This document shows, piece after piece, positions 8,232 through 16,592 of a stretch of 64,000 nucleotides of DNA (positions are counted from its first letter, which is position 1; every line of letters begins with the position of its first letter). Origin of the DNA: Paenibacillus radicis (ex Gao et al. 2016) (GTDB lineage Bacteria; Bacillota; Bacilli; Paenibacillales; Paenibacillaceae); contig NZ_BMHY01000018.1 in the NCBI RefSeq assembly GCF_014641555.1, positions 1-64,000 on the forward strand. The letters are read 5' to 3'. The position numbers and the translations under genes were made by a program. A model generated the notes under the pieces. The model worked only from the letters and a program-made list of their open reading frames with translations, was not told the DNA's origin and did no database searches.

Positions 8232-9131
8232 ATGATAAGCATACAAAAAAGCTTTTCAGATCAGGGCCAAGAAATAAAAGGGACGCTCTACCTGGTAGCC
8301 ACTCCTATCGGTAATTTAGAGGATATGACATTTCGCGCGATTCGCACCCTCAAGGAAGTATCATTAATTGCGGCGGAGGATACGCGCCAGACACGGAAGC
8401 TGATCACTCACTTTGAAATTGCGACGCGGCTTGTCAGCTATCACGAGCATAATAAGCAAGCAAGCGGTCCAGAGCTGATCCGGCTACTGGAAGAGGGACA
8501 ATCGATTGCCCTAGTTAGCGATGCAGGTTTGCCCGCTGTCTCCGATCCTGGTGCTGATCTTGTAGCAGACGCAATAGCCTCAGGCATTAAAGTCGTACCG
8601 ATCCCGGGAGCGAACGCAGCCCTGTCGGCGCTTATCATTTCGGGTCTGTCGACAGAAAAATTCGTCTTCACCGGATTTCCGCCACGGGACAAAAAGTCGC
8701 TAACGAAGTGGCTAAGTGCGCTGAAATCGCAAAACGGCACATTGATGACCTATGAATCGCCGCATCGGCTGCGTAAGACACTGGAAGCGATGCTGGAGCA
8801 ACTGGGTGATCGTCGGATAGCGATGATTCGCGAATTAACCAAGCGGCATGAAGAAGCAGCACGGGGAACTCTATCGGAATGCATCGCCTGGATACAGGAG
8901 CATCCGCCACTCGGAGAGTACTGTCTCATTATAGAAGGCGCAGACGCTGCAGCGGAAGCGGGAAGATCATCCGTAACAGAGGAAGAAGCGGAAGTATGGT
9001 GGAAATCGCTGGAGCTAGAGGATCATGTAGCGCATTACGAGGCGGAGCATGGCCGGAAGGAAGCGATTAAGCTAACTGCCGTTGATCGAGGTTTACCGAA
9101 GCGGGATGTCTATAACGCAGTGAATCGTTAA
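8232..9131 (+). CDS. rsmI: 16S rRNA (cytidine1402-2'-O)-methyltransferase
   Basis: A 299-residue tetrapyrrole-methylase-fold enzyme. GTLYLVATPIGNLEDMT (~17-33), AEDTRQTRKL (~51), VSDAGLPAVSDPG (~96) and PGANAALSALIISGL (~125) are the RsmI signatures. It 2'-O-methylates C1402 in the decoding centre using SAM. A short N-terminal extension (MISIQKSFSDQGQEIK) precedes the fold. AAAGGAGCGTGGGG lies upstream of ATG 8232. It is the last gene of the tmk cluster; the minus-strand abrB terminator sits just after it. Confidence 0.95.
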   Translation: MISIQKSFSDQGQEIKGTLYLVATPIGNLEDMTFRAIRTLKEVSLIAAEDTRQTRKLITHFEIATRLVSYHEHNKQASGPELIRLLEEGQSIALVSDAGLPAVSDPGADLVADAIASGIKVVPIPGANAALSALIISGLSTEKFVFTGFPPRDKKSLTKWLSALKSQNGTLMTYESPHRLRKTLEAMLEQLGDRRIAMIRELTKRHEEAARGTLSECIAWIQEHPPLGEYCLIIEGADAAAEAGRSSVTEEEAEVWWKSLELEDHVAHYEAEHGRKEAIKLTAVDRGLPKRDVYNAVNR

Positions 9132-9160
9132 TCGATCGCTGCGCTATAGGCTTTTTTGGG

Positions 9161-9200
9161 TAAAAAAAGACCTTCCTGGCCGGGTTCTAGCACAGGAAGG
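9161..9200 (-). terminator. abrB terminator (minus strand)
   Basis: Read on the minus strand, CCTTCCTG and CAGGAAGG form a stem followed by TCTTTTTTTA. It serves abrB and may also stop rsmI transcription from the other side. Confidence 0.8.
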
Positions 9201-9263
9201 CATAAAGGAGTATAAAAAGGTTAGAATTAACAAGTGAAGTATTTCTAGTATAACCTATATTTC

Positions 9264-9518
9264 TTATTTTGTCACAGGAGTCGGCATTTCCGATAGACAA
9301 ATATGGCAAACAATTTTACCTTTGAAGTAAGATACGTTCTCTGCATTGCCGCAGAAGATACATGCCGGCTCGTATTTCTTCAACATGATGCGTTCGCCAT
9401 CCACATAAATCTCGAGGGCGTCTTTCTCACCGATTCCGAGTGTGCGGCGCAACTCAATTGGAATAACAACGCGACCCAATTCGTCAACCTTACGAACAAT
9501 ACCTGTAGATTTCATCAT
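9264..9518 (-). CDS. abrB: transition-state regulator AbrB with zinc-binding tail
   Basis: An 84-residue DNA-binding protein. The N-terminal swapped-hairpin domain (MKSTGIVRKVDELGRVVIP) is nearly identical to B. subtilis AbrB, the repressor of post-exponential genes. The C-terminal half differs: instead of the usual multimerisation region it has CIFCGNAENVSYFKG..CHIC, a CxxC-x(n)-CxxC pattern likely to bind zinc. ATG 9518 (MMKST) is chosen since GAGAGGGGAAAC lies about 9 bases upstream; the longer frame to 9560 has no support. The promoter with a downstream Spo0A box is described separately. The paralogue spoVT lies at 46031. Confidence 0.93.
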   Translation of the reverse strand: MMKSTGIVRKVDELGRVVIPIELRRTLGIGEKDALEIYVDGERIMLKKYEPACIFCGNAENVSYFKGKIVCHICLSEMPTPVTK

Positions 9519-9562
9519 AGCTTTTGTTTCCCCTCTCAAAAAGTGATTTGATTTCGTCACTA

Positions 9563-9569
9563 TTCGACA
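9563..9569 (-). promoter_or_regulatory. Spo0A box downstream of the abrB promoter
   Basis: TGTCGAA on the minus strand, about 20 bases into the predicted abrB transcript. In B. subtilis Spo0A~P represses abrB from boxes at the same place. Confidence 0.6.
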
Positions 9570-9592
9570 TATTTTTTCTATTTGTGTCTACT

Positions 9593-9621
9593 ATAATACC
9601 AACGATTACCAGAATAGTCAA
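9593..9621 (-). promoter_or_regulatory. SigA promoter of abrB
   Basis: On the minus strand, TTGACT (9621-9616) and TATTAT (9598-9593) are separated by 17 bp. The predicted transcript start is near 9587, leaving about a 70-base leader. Confidence 0.75.
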
Positions 9622-9706
9622 CCATCATTATTAGAATGATTACAAGAAGTCATTGGATTTGACTATATAGTAAGGTCATATTAATCTTACTATAGAATAC
9701 AACAGC

Positions 9707-9768
9707 TTCGACATTTTGGAAACTAAATTACGACACTATTCGACATTTTAGCATAGCATTGTGTCGAA
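9707..9768. promoter_or_regulatory. cluster of Spo0A boxes before the HD-hydrolase gene
   Basis: TTCGACA at 9707-9713 and 9739-9745 and TGTCGAA at 9762-9768 match the Spo0A core box in both orientations. A near-match (TACGACA) lies at 9729. They lie upstream of the gene at 9799 and may control it, abrB or both. Confidence 0.55.
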
Positions 9769-9798
9769 AATATGAACAAAAGGAGTTGAATTGGCGAA

Positions 9799-11094
9799 AT
9801 GAATCCGTATATAACCGAAGAGAAAGTGTTCAAGGATCCGGTCCACAAATACATTTATGTGCAGGATCAGACGATCTGGGATTTGATCAACACGAAAGAG
9901 TTTCAACGGCTAAGGCGCATTCGTCAATTGGGAACTTCTTACTTAACTTTCCATGGCGCTGAGCATAGCCGATTCTCCCATTCGCTTGGAGTATATGAGA
10001 TTACGAGAAAAATTATTTCCCAGTTTGAACGCAACGATTATCCTGGCTGGCCAAGAGAGGAGAAGTTGCTAGCTTTATGTGCGGCGCTGCTCCACGATTT
10101 AGGCCATGGTCCCTTTTCCCATTCGCTGGAAGAGGTATTCGATACGCATCATGAGGAATGGACCTGCAACATTTTATTGGAGGATACAGAGGTTAATCGC
10201 GTTCTGAGGCGAGTAGCCGATGATTTTCCGGGAAAAGTAGCTGGAGTCATTCAGAAAACGTATCCGAATCCGATTGTCATCAGTCTCATTTCCAGCCAAA
10301 TGGATGCTGACCGGATGGATTATTTATTGCGGGATGCTTATTTCACCGGGGTTCATTACGGCAATTTTGACCTGGAACGGATACTGCGCGTACTTCGTCC
10401 CGTTCAGGGCAAAATTGTAGTCAAGGAAAGCGGCATGCATGCCGTTGAGCATTATCTGATGTCACGGTATCAGATGTATTGGCAGATTTACTTCCATCCC
10501 GTGACAAGAAGCTCGGAAATCATTTTACGGCAGATTTTCCGCCGAGCGAAAGAGCTGTTCGAGCAGGATTATAAGTTCGAATGGATGCCGGGACCGATCA
10601 AGCAATTGCTGGACGGAACCATTACGGTGAAGTCTTACTTAAAGCTGGATGAGGCATATGTGCAGGCTGCATTTCTCCACTGGGAGGATGAGGAGGATGC
10701 GCTGCTTGCCGAGCTGTGCAACCGGTTCTTAAATCGCCGTCTGTACAAGTACATTACGATGACCAATCCTGACGATACTTTATTAGAAGAAATAAGTTTG
10801 CAGTTCACTTCAATCGGCTTAAATCCGGAGTATCATATGGAGATCGATTTCCCGTTTGACCAGCCGTATGACGTCTACCGTCCTGACTCGAAAAAGGGTG
10901 GAAAAGAGGAGAAAACGCCGATTTTGCTGCTGGACGAGCAAGATCGTCTATCCGAAATCTCCGCTAAATCCGACATTGTGCGATCGATCACCGGACTTCA
11001 TCAAGGCGAGTATCATTTGTATTATCCGGAGGAGCCGCTTATCGAGGCTGGAACCAAACTTAGCCCTGCTTTAAGGGAGCTATTCAAGCTCTAG
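9799..11094 (+). CDS. HD-domain phosphohydrolase, YwfO/dNTPase-like
   Basis: A 431-residue HD-superfamily protein. The metal-binding set is visible: HSRFSHSLGVYE (~53), LHDLGHGPFSHSLE (~96-109) and the distal aspartate in QMDADRMDYLLRD (~172). The following GVHYGNFDLERI and MYWQIYFHPVTRSSE patterns match YwfO of B. subtilis and related dNTP triphosphohydrolases. The physiological substrate is inferred. It occupies the place of metS between abrB and tatD in B. subtilis, and its upstream region contains several Spo0A boxes. AAAGGAGTTGAATTGGCGAA precedes ATG 9799. Confidence 0.85.
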   Translation: MNPYITEEKVFKDPVHKYIYVQDQTIWDLINTKEFQRLRRIRQLGTSYLTFHGAEHSRFSHSLGVYEITRKIISQFERNDYPGWPREEKLLALCAALLHDLGHGPFSHSLEEVFDTHHEEWTCNILLEDTEVNRVLRRVADDFPGKVAGVIQKTYPNPIVISLISSQMDADRMDYLLRDAYFTGVHYGNFDLERILRVLRPVQGKIVVKESGMHAVEHYLMSRYQMYWQIYFHPVTRSSEIILRQIFRRAKELFEQDYKFEWMPGPIKQLLDGTITVKSYLKLDEAYVQAAFLHWEDEEDALLAELCNRFLNRRLYKYITMTNPDDTLLEEISLQFTSIGLNPEYHMEIDFPFDQPYDVYRPDSKKGGKEEKTPILLLDEQDRLSEISAKSDIVRSITGLHQGEYHLYYPEEPLIEAGTKLSPALRELFKL

Positions 11095-11179
11095 ACGTTG
11101 AACAGAAGAACGGCCTTGCCGGCCCATGATTGGGACAGCCGTTTCTGATTACATATATATAGAAGGAGAAGGTTTGAAA

Positions 11180-11953
11180 ATGATTTCTTTATTCGACACT
11201 CATACGCATATGGACAGCTCCAAATTCGACAGCGACCGCGCCGAAGCGATCAATCGGGCGAGGGAGGCTGGCGTAGATTTAATGATCAATGTCGGCTTTA
11301 ACCGGGAGACGATCCCGACGACGATGGCGCTCGCGGAACAGTATGATTTCGTCTATGCAGCCGTTGGCTGGCATCCGGTAGACAGCATCGAAATGCAGCC
11401 GGGGGACCTGGAATGGATCGAAGAGTTATGCTCGCATCCGAAAGTGGTAGCAATCGGAGAAATCGGACTGGACTATCATTGGGATACTTCGCCCAAAGAC
11501 GTTCAGCACCGGGTGTTCCGGGAGCAAATCCGGCTCGCACGGAAGGTAGGCAAGCCCATTATCATCCATAATCGGGATGCACATGAGGATATTGTCAGGC
11601 TGCTTAAGGAAGAAAATGCGGCAGAGGTTGGAGGGGTCATGCACTGCTTCTCCGGGAGCTGGGAAACAGCTCAAAAATGCCTCGATATGAACTTCTATAT
11701 CTCATTCGGCGGACCCGTTACTTTCAAAAATGCAAGGGTGCCGAAAGAGGTTTTGGAAAGGGTTCCATTAGACCGGCTTTTGATCGAAACGGATTCCCCT
11801 TATCTGTCTCCTCATCCATTTAGAGGGAAGAGAAATGAGACTGCTTTTGTAACCTATGTGGCGGAGGCCGCAGCAGAAATAACAGGAAAAACAGTGGATG
11901 AAATTGCAAAAATTACGATGGAAAACGGTAAAAAATGTTTTGGTATTGTATAA
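11180..11953 (+). CDS. yabD: TatD-family metal-dependent DNase (YabD)
   Basis: A 257-residue TIM-barrel hydrolase. Metal ligands are seen in FDTHTHMD (~5-12), GEIGLDYHW (~93), IIHNRDAHED (~130), MHCFSG (~155) and ETDSPYLSPHP (~206). TatD proteins have 3'-5' exonuclease activity on DNA and RNA. ATG 11180 is chosen because AGAAGGAGAAGG lies upstream and the protein then begins at the family start (MISLFDTHTH). It follows the HD gene by 85 bp. Confidence 0.93.
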   Translation: MISLFDTHTHMDSSKFDSDRAEAINRAREAGVDLMINVGFNRETIPTTMALAEQYDFVYAAVGWHPVDSIEMQPGDLEWIEELCSHPKVVAIGEIGLDYHWDTSPKDVQHRVFREQIRLARKVGKPIIIHNRDAHEDIVRLLKEENAAEVGGVMHCFSGSWETAQKCLDMNFYISFGGPVTFKNARVPKEVLERVPLDRLLIETDSPYLSPHPFRGKRNETAFVTYVAEAAAEITGKTVDEIAKITMENGKKCFGIV

Positions 11954-12146
11954 AAAAGGCCAAAAAACAAAGATTGAGAGACCTTTCAAGCGATAAAACT
12001 GATTTTTATTGCGAAAATCGGCTCTCTTTTCCGTCATAATCCAGAAATTTAGCTAAAATCGTCTTTTATCGCTTCTTTACAACAGGTGGCCCGTGAAGGT
12101 ATGATTCATTTCAGAGCTTTAAGTTTTTGTATTGGATTTCCAGTTG

Positions 12147-12330
12147 ACGCTTAATTTCCGGAACCGGAAAGCGGGGGAACCAGGCATCGAATCTGCAGCC
12201 ATCGACGGCTTCGCAGTGACGAGCTTTTGAAGTTTCTCAATGGGGTGAATTTGGCGGCGATTGCCATGAGCATTCGATCGTCGATAGGGCAGCTCTCTTG
12301 CCCGAATCCGACAGCTAACCTCGTAAGCGT
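12147..12330 (+). ncRNA. cyclic di-AMP riboswitch (ydaO-yuaA type)
   Basis: The P1 stem pairs ACGCTTA (12147-12153) with TAAGCGT (12324-12330). Inside are the class hallmarks: CCGGAACCGGAAAGCGGGGG, a TGGGGTGAAT segment at 12240, TAGGGCA with TTGCCC, and the nearly invariant CCGAATCCGACAGCTAACC before CTCGTAAGCG. This aptamer binds c-di-AMP and often precedes wall-hydrolase or ion-transport genes. With the terminator at 12389-12430 it should switch yabE off when c-di-AMP is high. Confidence 0.93.
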
Positions 12331-12388
12331 AAATAGAGAGCGATCAATCTCGTGCATTCACCATTCCTGAAGTCTAACGACAATCCGG

Positions 12389-12430
12389 GAAGCCACGAAA
12401 CAGATCCTCTGTCGACGGCTTCTTTTTCTT
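12389..12430 (+). terminator. expression-platform terminator of the c-di-AMP riboswitch
   Basis: GAAGCC pairs with GGCTTC, with an inner ACAGA/TCTGT stem, and is followed by TTTTTCTTTTC. It lies between aptamer and yabE. Confidence 0.7.
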
Positions 12431-12601
12431 TTCTGAATAACTCGGAATAGGTCGACATAGGGTAAGTCTCAGGGGGTGGGAGGCTGCGAGAACATAGGAA
12501 ATGCACTGGAGCGTGCTTGCACGCCAATATACTTAATAGTCGCGTCTATTATGATCATGCGTCACACAAAGGCGGCGGGGCTATGAAGGAGGACCGATGA
12601 A

Positions 12602-13753
12602 GTGGGCATTATCCAAGCTAAGGAGACCCATGGGAAACGATCATCCAGCATGTCTTTCGCATTGCGATGGAAGCATGAAAACTTGCGTTTGATTCTTTTG
12701 AGTGCCATTATCTCAATCGCTATGACTTTCATGTTTTTGGTGTTGTTGTACGGAACGGCTGACAAAAGCGTATCCGTAGTGGTGAATGGACAAGAAACCG
12801 TTGTGAAAACGAAGCAATGGGTCCTGCAACGCCTACTGGATGAACAAGCTATTACGATTGGCCCGCATGACAAGGTCTCAGTACCTCTCAATGCGTCAAT
12901 CAAAGACGGTGACCGAATCGAGGTTAAGCTCGCGGTACCGCTCGTTGTAGTAGCGGACGGCAAGACATCAACGGTGTACACGACGGAGAAGACAGTCGAA
13001 GCAGCGATCGGAGAATTAAATATTGCTGTGCGCGATCAGGATCGGGTAACACCTTCTCTCAGCACGTTGGTTGCTAATGCGATGACGGTTACCGTCACTC
13101 GCGTTGATACGAAGGTGTCTGAATCGGAGAGAGTTACGCCATTCTCGATCGTGAAGAAGCAAGACCCGAACCTCGAAGAGGGTAAGGAAAAGCTGGTGCA
13201 GACCGGCAAAGAGGGTCTTGTAGTCGAACATGTACAAAGGCAATACGAGAATGGAGTTCTCGTATCCCAGAAGATCGTAAACAAAGTCGTTGAAGCGAAA
13301 GCGGTCAACCAGGTTGTTGCGATCGGAACGAAAAAACCAGAGCCGAAAGTGCAGACGTTATCCAATAACGGCGGCGCTACTCTGGCGACGTTCACGAAAC
13401 GCGGTGTTTCGTTCAAAGCCAAGAAAATATTGAATAATGTAACGCTGACGGCCTATACCGCAGACATGGAGTCTACGGGCAAAGACGAGAGCCATCCGCA
13501 ATTCGGCATTACCGCTTCCGGGACGAAGGTTCAGGAAGGCCGCACGATCGCGGTCGACCCGAAAGTCATTCCTATCGGCTGGTGGGTCTATATCGAAGGA
13601 ATCGGCTTCCGCCGCGCGGAAGACACGGGCAGCGCCATTAAGGGCAGCAAGATTGACGTTTATTTCGACAGCTCCAAGCTGGCGAATAAGTTTGGGCGCA
13701 AGAAGGGATACACCGTATACGTTCTTGGACCAAATAAACCGACATCAAGCTAG
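12602..13753 (+). CDS. yabE: YabE-like wall-active protein (DUF348-G5-3D)
   Basis: A 383-residue anchored, extracytoplasmic protein. One membrane segment lies at about residues 29-50 (LILLSAIISIAMTFMFLVLL). Two DUF348 repeats follow (~58-165), then a G5 domain (~185-260) and a C-terminal 3D domain (~285-378) with the aspartate motif DTGSAIKGSKIDVYF. This is the layout of YabE/RpfB-type proteins, which cleave or remodel peptidoglycan. It starts at GTG 12602 with AAGGAGGACC about 10 bases upstream. A 650-bp leader with a c-di-AMP riboswitch and terminator controls it, tying wall turnover to c-di-AMP. An intrinsic terminator follows. Confidence 0.92.
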   Translation: MGIIQAKETHGKRSSSMSFALRWKHENLRLILLSAIISIAMTFMFLVLLYGTADKSVSVVVNGQETVVKTKQWVLQRLLDEQAITIGPHDKVSVPLNASIKDGDRIEVKLAVPLVVVADGKTSTVYTTEKTVEAAIGELNIAVRDQDRVTPSLSTLVANAMTVTVTRVDTKVSESERVTPFSIVKKQDPNLEEGKEKLVQTGKEGLVVEHVQRQYENGVLVSQKIVNKVVEAKAVNQVVAIGTKKPEPKVQTLSNNGGATLATFTKRGVSFKAKKILNNVTLTAYTADMESTGKDESHPQFGITASGTKVQEGRTIAVDPKVIPIGWWVYIEGIGFRRAEDTGSAIKGSKIDVYFDSSKLANKFGRKKGYTVYVLGPNKPTSS

Positions 13754-13809
13754 CGTGCAAGGAATATAAGTCGATTTGTATTGGAAAAACTTATAAAGCC
13801 TTATATGAT

Positions 13810-13836
13810 AAGAAGGGGCATTGCCTCTTCTTTTTT
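13810..13836 (+). terminator. yabE terminator
   Basis: AAGAAGGGGC pairs with GCCTCTTCTT over a three-base loop (one mismatch) and is followed by TTTTTTG. Confidence 0.8.
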
Positions 13837-13954
13837 GTATTTTCACGTATATAAGTCTAGACGGCGGCCGTCGCTGCAATGTTGCGGTTCGATGGCATAA
13901 AATATGCCGGTCATGAAGAAAAGATCAGGCGGCGCAAGAAAGGGATGTAAATCG

Positions 13955-14506
13955 TTGATTAAGGAAATTATCGTAGTTGAAGGCAAGGACGATACAGTAG
14001 CCGTGAAGCGTGCGGTAGAAGCTGATACGATCGAGACGAATGGCTCGGCGATTGGCGAGGAGGTGCTCCGCCGAATTGAACTGGCGCAGGAGCGTCGCGG
14101 CGTTATTATATTTACCGATCCCGACCATGCGGGTGAACGCATCCGTAAAATCGTGGCGAAGCGGGTGCCGGGGTGCAAGCATGCGTTTCTGCCGCAGGAG
14201 AAGGCGCTGTACAAGGGCGACATCGGCATCGAGAACGCGAGCCCGGATGCAATCCGGCAGGCGCTCTCTGAGCTGCGGACTGAAAGTCCGGAGGGTGAGG
14301 GTGCAGGAGAAATTACTTGGGATGATCTGATGGGTGCAGGCTTGATCGTACATCCCGATGCAGCCAATCGCAGACTGAGGATGGGGAAGCTGCTCGGCAT
14401 CGGCTACGCCAACGGCAAGACGTTTTTCAAGCGTTGTACAAGCTTCCGGATTTCCCGTACGGAATTTGTGGAAGCTCTGCGTAAAATGGAACAGGGACAG
14501 GAGTGA
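13955..14506 (+). CDS. rnmV: ribonuclease M5
   Basis: Matures 5S rRNA precursors in low-GC Gram-positives. The 183-residue protein is a TOPRIM enzyme: the catalytic glutamate lies in IIVVEGKDD (~4-12) and the Asp pair in IIFTDPDHAGERIRK (~55). The C-terminal GKLLGIGYANGKTFFKRC is typical of RNase M5. I choose TTG 13955 because AAAGGGATG lies 8 bases upstream and the length then matches B. subtilis (186); an ATG at 13913 would add a basic 14-residue leader. It overlaps rsmA by 4 bases (GTGA), indicating coupled translation. Confidence 0.92.
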   Translation: MIKEIIVVEGKDDTVAVKRAVEADTIETNGSAIGEEVLRRIELAQERRGVIIFTDPDHAGERIRKIVAKRVPGCKHAFLPQEKALYKGDIGIENASPDAIRQALSELRTESPEGEGAGEITWDDLMGAGLIVHPDAANRRLRMGKLLGIGYANGKTFFKRCTSFRISRTEFVEALRKMEQGQE

Positions 14507-15423
14507 GCGGTGTGAGCGGACAAGAGACGAACGGTCCAGCTATGAAGGCGTTAGAAGTCGCGACGCCAAAGCGGACGAAAGAAATTATTGCGAAATACGG
14601 GTTCTCGTTCAAGAAAAGCTTGGGACAGAATTTCTTAATCGATCAAAATATATTGCATAAGATTGTGGCTGCAGCCGGTTTGGACAAGACGAAGGGTGCG
14701 CTGGAGATCGGACCGGGCATTGGCGCACTGACGCAGCATCTGGCTGCTGAAGCGGCTAAAGTGACTGCCGTGGAGATCGATGCGCGGCTTATTCCGATTT
14801 TGCGTGATGTGCTTGCTCAAGAATCCCATGTTGAGGTCGTTCATGGCGACGTGCTGAAGCTCGACTTGAAGCAGCTGTTCGAGGAGAAGTTTGCGGACGT
14901 GTCCAAAGTGAGCGTCGTGGCCAACTTGCCTTATTACGTGACGACTCCGATTCTGATGAAGCTGCTGGAGGAGAAACTCCCGCTGGAGAATATCGTCGTT
15001 ATGATCCAGAAGGAAGTGGCAGAGCGCATGGCGGCGAAGCCGGGCGGCAAGGAGTACGGCAGCTTGAGCGTAGCGGTACAGTTCTATTGCGAGCCGCAGA
15101 TCGTTTGCCTCGTGCCGCATACGGTGTTCATTCCGCAGCCAAACGTTGATTCGGCTGTTATTAAGCTTGCGCTTCGGGATAAACCGCCTGTTGATGTGCC
15201 GGATGAGGCGCATTTCTTCCGCATTGTACAGGCGAGCTTCGCGCAGCGGCGCAAGACGCTGGCGAACAATCTGACGGCGCTCGTCGGCAAAGAGCGACGC
15301 GAGGAATTGACACAGCTGCTGAATGGCTGCGAAATCGATCCTGTACGGCGCGGAGAGACGTTATCGCTGGAGGAGTTCGCCCGCATAAGCCGGGCCTTCC
15401 TGGAGGCAGGCTGGAGAGGCTAG
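14503..15423 (+). CDS. rsmA: 16S rRNA adenine(1518/1519)-dimethyltransferase
   Basis: Dimethylates A1518 and A1519 in the 3' minor domain of 16S rRNA (KsgA). The 306-residue protein shows SFKKSLGQNFLIDQNIL (~33-49), the SAM motif ALEIGPGIGALTQHL (~66), and NLPYYVTTPIL (~143). An N-terminal extension of about 20 residues before the core is longer than in E. coli KsgA. The start may be GTG 14503, overlapping the rnmV stop, or GTG 14512. The co-location of two rRNA maturation genes is conserved with B. subtilis. Confidence 0.95.
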   Translation: MSGVSGQETNGPAMKALEVATPKRTKEIIAKYGFSFKKSLGQNFLIDQNILHKIVAAAGLDKTKGALEIGPGIGALTQHLAAEAAKVTAVEIDARLIPILRDVLAQESHVEVVHGDVLKLDLKQLFEEKFADVSKVSVVANLPYYVTTPILMKLLEEKLPLENIVVMIQKEVAERMAAKPGGKEYGSLSVAVQFYCEPQIVCLVPHTVFIPQPNVDSAVIKLALRDKPPVDVPDEAHFFRIVQASFAQRRKTLANNLTALVGKERREELTQLLNGCEIDPVRRGETLSLEEFARISRAFLEAGWRG

Positions 15424-15450
15424 CATCGGCCCATTAACAAAGACATTCGC

Positions 15451-15478
15451 ACACTCCGCGCGTTACATCCATACGATA
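15451..15478 (+). promoter_or_regulatory. putative SigK promoter of yabG
   Basis: CATACGATA (15470-15478) fits the SigK -10 CATANNNTA exactly, with AC dinucleotides of the -35 (15451-15454) 15-17 bp upstream. yabG is SigK-dependent in B. subtilis. Confidence 0.5.
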
Positions 15479-15498
15479 GACGAAGAGGTGATTTACCC

Positions 15499-16392
15499 AT
15501 GAAGCAAGGGGACCTGGTCGTCCGCAAATCGTATGGCGGTGACGTGCTGTTCCGAGTTGAAGATGTTCGATCCGAGCGAGCCCTATTGAAAGGCACGGAC
15601 TATCGATTGCTTGCGGATGCGCCGATTCCCGATTTGTCGGTTGTACGCGACCCCGAATCGACGAGAGCAACCCAGCAAGTGCGTATTAAAGTAAATGACT
15701 CCCTAAAACGTATGCGGCAGCAACGAGAGCAGCAGTCCGTGCATACCGTGGACGAAATCAGGCTGGCGGCTGCACAGCAAGCGCAACCTTATTTCGAGAT
15801 GCCGGGTAAAGTGCTCCATCTCGATGGAGATGGCAATTACTTACGCAAAAGCATGCAGCTATACGAGGCGATGAAGGTGCCTGCGCATGGCGTACACGCT
15901 CATGAATCGCAGATGGCAGACCTGCTCTACCGTCTGCTGCCGCAGGTGAAGCCCGATATCGTCGTTATCACTGGCCATGACGGTGTACTGAAAAGCCATG
16001 CTAATGGCGACCTGTACAGCCTGGGCAGCTATAAGAACTCGCAGAGCTTCGTCAATGCCGTTCACGTTGCTCGGGAATATGAGAAGAACCGTGACGGCTT
16101 AGTCGTCATAGCGGGGGCCTGCCAGTCGCATTTCGAGGCGCTTCTTCAGGCTGGCTCCAATTTCGCAAGCTCGCCCGGGCGCATTCTGATTCATGCCCTT
16201 GATCCGGTCTATATTGCGATCAAATCCAGCTATACGTCTATTCGCGAGACCATTAATTTATCCGACGTTGTGCACGGCACAATAAGCGGTATTGACGGTG
16301 TAGGCGGAATTGAGACGATAGGCCGATGCCGGGTAGGTCTGCCTAAGCCGAAAGCAGCTGCTGCAGCCTCCCTGTTGAAGACAACTTCCTAA
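15499..16392 (+). CDS. yabG: sporulation-specific protease YabG
   Basis: The 297-residue protein begins MKQGDLVVRKSYGGDVLFRV, the diagnostic start of YabG, a cysteine-type protease that processes coat proteins such as SpoIVA and SafA in the mother cell of B. subtilis. Conserved segments include VLHLDGDGNYLRKSMQ (~114), PDIVVITGHDG (~152) and VVIAGACQSHFEALLQAG (~201, probable catalytic Cys). AGAGGTGAT lies about 9 bases before ATG 15499. A SigK-like promoter lies just upstream, so late mother-cell expression is expected. Confidence 0.94.
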   Translation: MKQGDLVVRKSYGGDVLFRVEDVRSERALLKGTDYRLLADAPIPDLSVVRDPESTRATQQVRIKVNDSLKRMRQQREQQSVHTVDEIRLAAAQQAQPYFEMPGKVLHLDGDGNYLRKSMQLYEAMKVPAHGVHAHESQMADLLYRLLPQVKPDIVVITGHDGVLKSHANGDLYSLGSYKNSQSFVNAVHVAREYEKNRDGLVVIAGACQSHFEALLQAGSNFASSPGRILIHALDPVYIAIKSSYTSIRETINLSDVVHGTISGIDGVGGIETIGRCRVGLPKPKAAAAASLLKTTS

Positions 16393-16494
16393 TCTCTTCC
16401 ATCCAGAAAAGGCTCTGCATCTGGGATGTCGTGGAGCTGTGCCCATTTAAATTGTCCATTATTCGTCATATTAGAAAAATAAGAAAAAATACCG

Positions 16495-16524
16495 TTGACA
16501 AACAAATAAACTGGCTGATATAAT
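16495..16524 (+). promoter_or_regulatory. strong SigA promoter of veg
   Basis: Perfect TTGACA (16495-16500) and perfect TATAAT (16519-16524) with an 18-bp spacer and an A-rich stretch upstream. The veg promoter is one of the strongest vegetative promoters in B. subtilis. Confidence 0.88.
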
Positions 16525-16592
16525 ATTTCGCTTTGTTTGACAACCTCCCTCTTTTTGGTTATAATGGACAAGGAAAGAGGTGGTAGTGGACA

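Noticed and set aside
11988..12074. 11-bp inverted repeat AAGCGATAAAA / TTTTATCGCTT
   Set aside because: Widely spaced (65 bases) and AT-rich; chance occurrence is likely, and the c-di-AMP riboswitch explains the leader.
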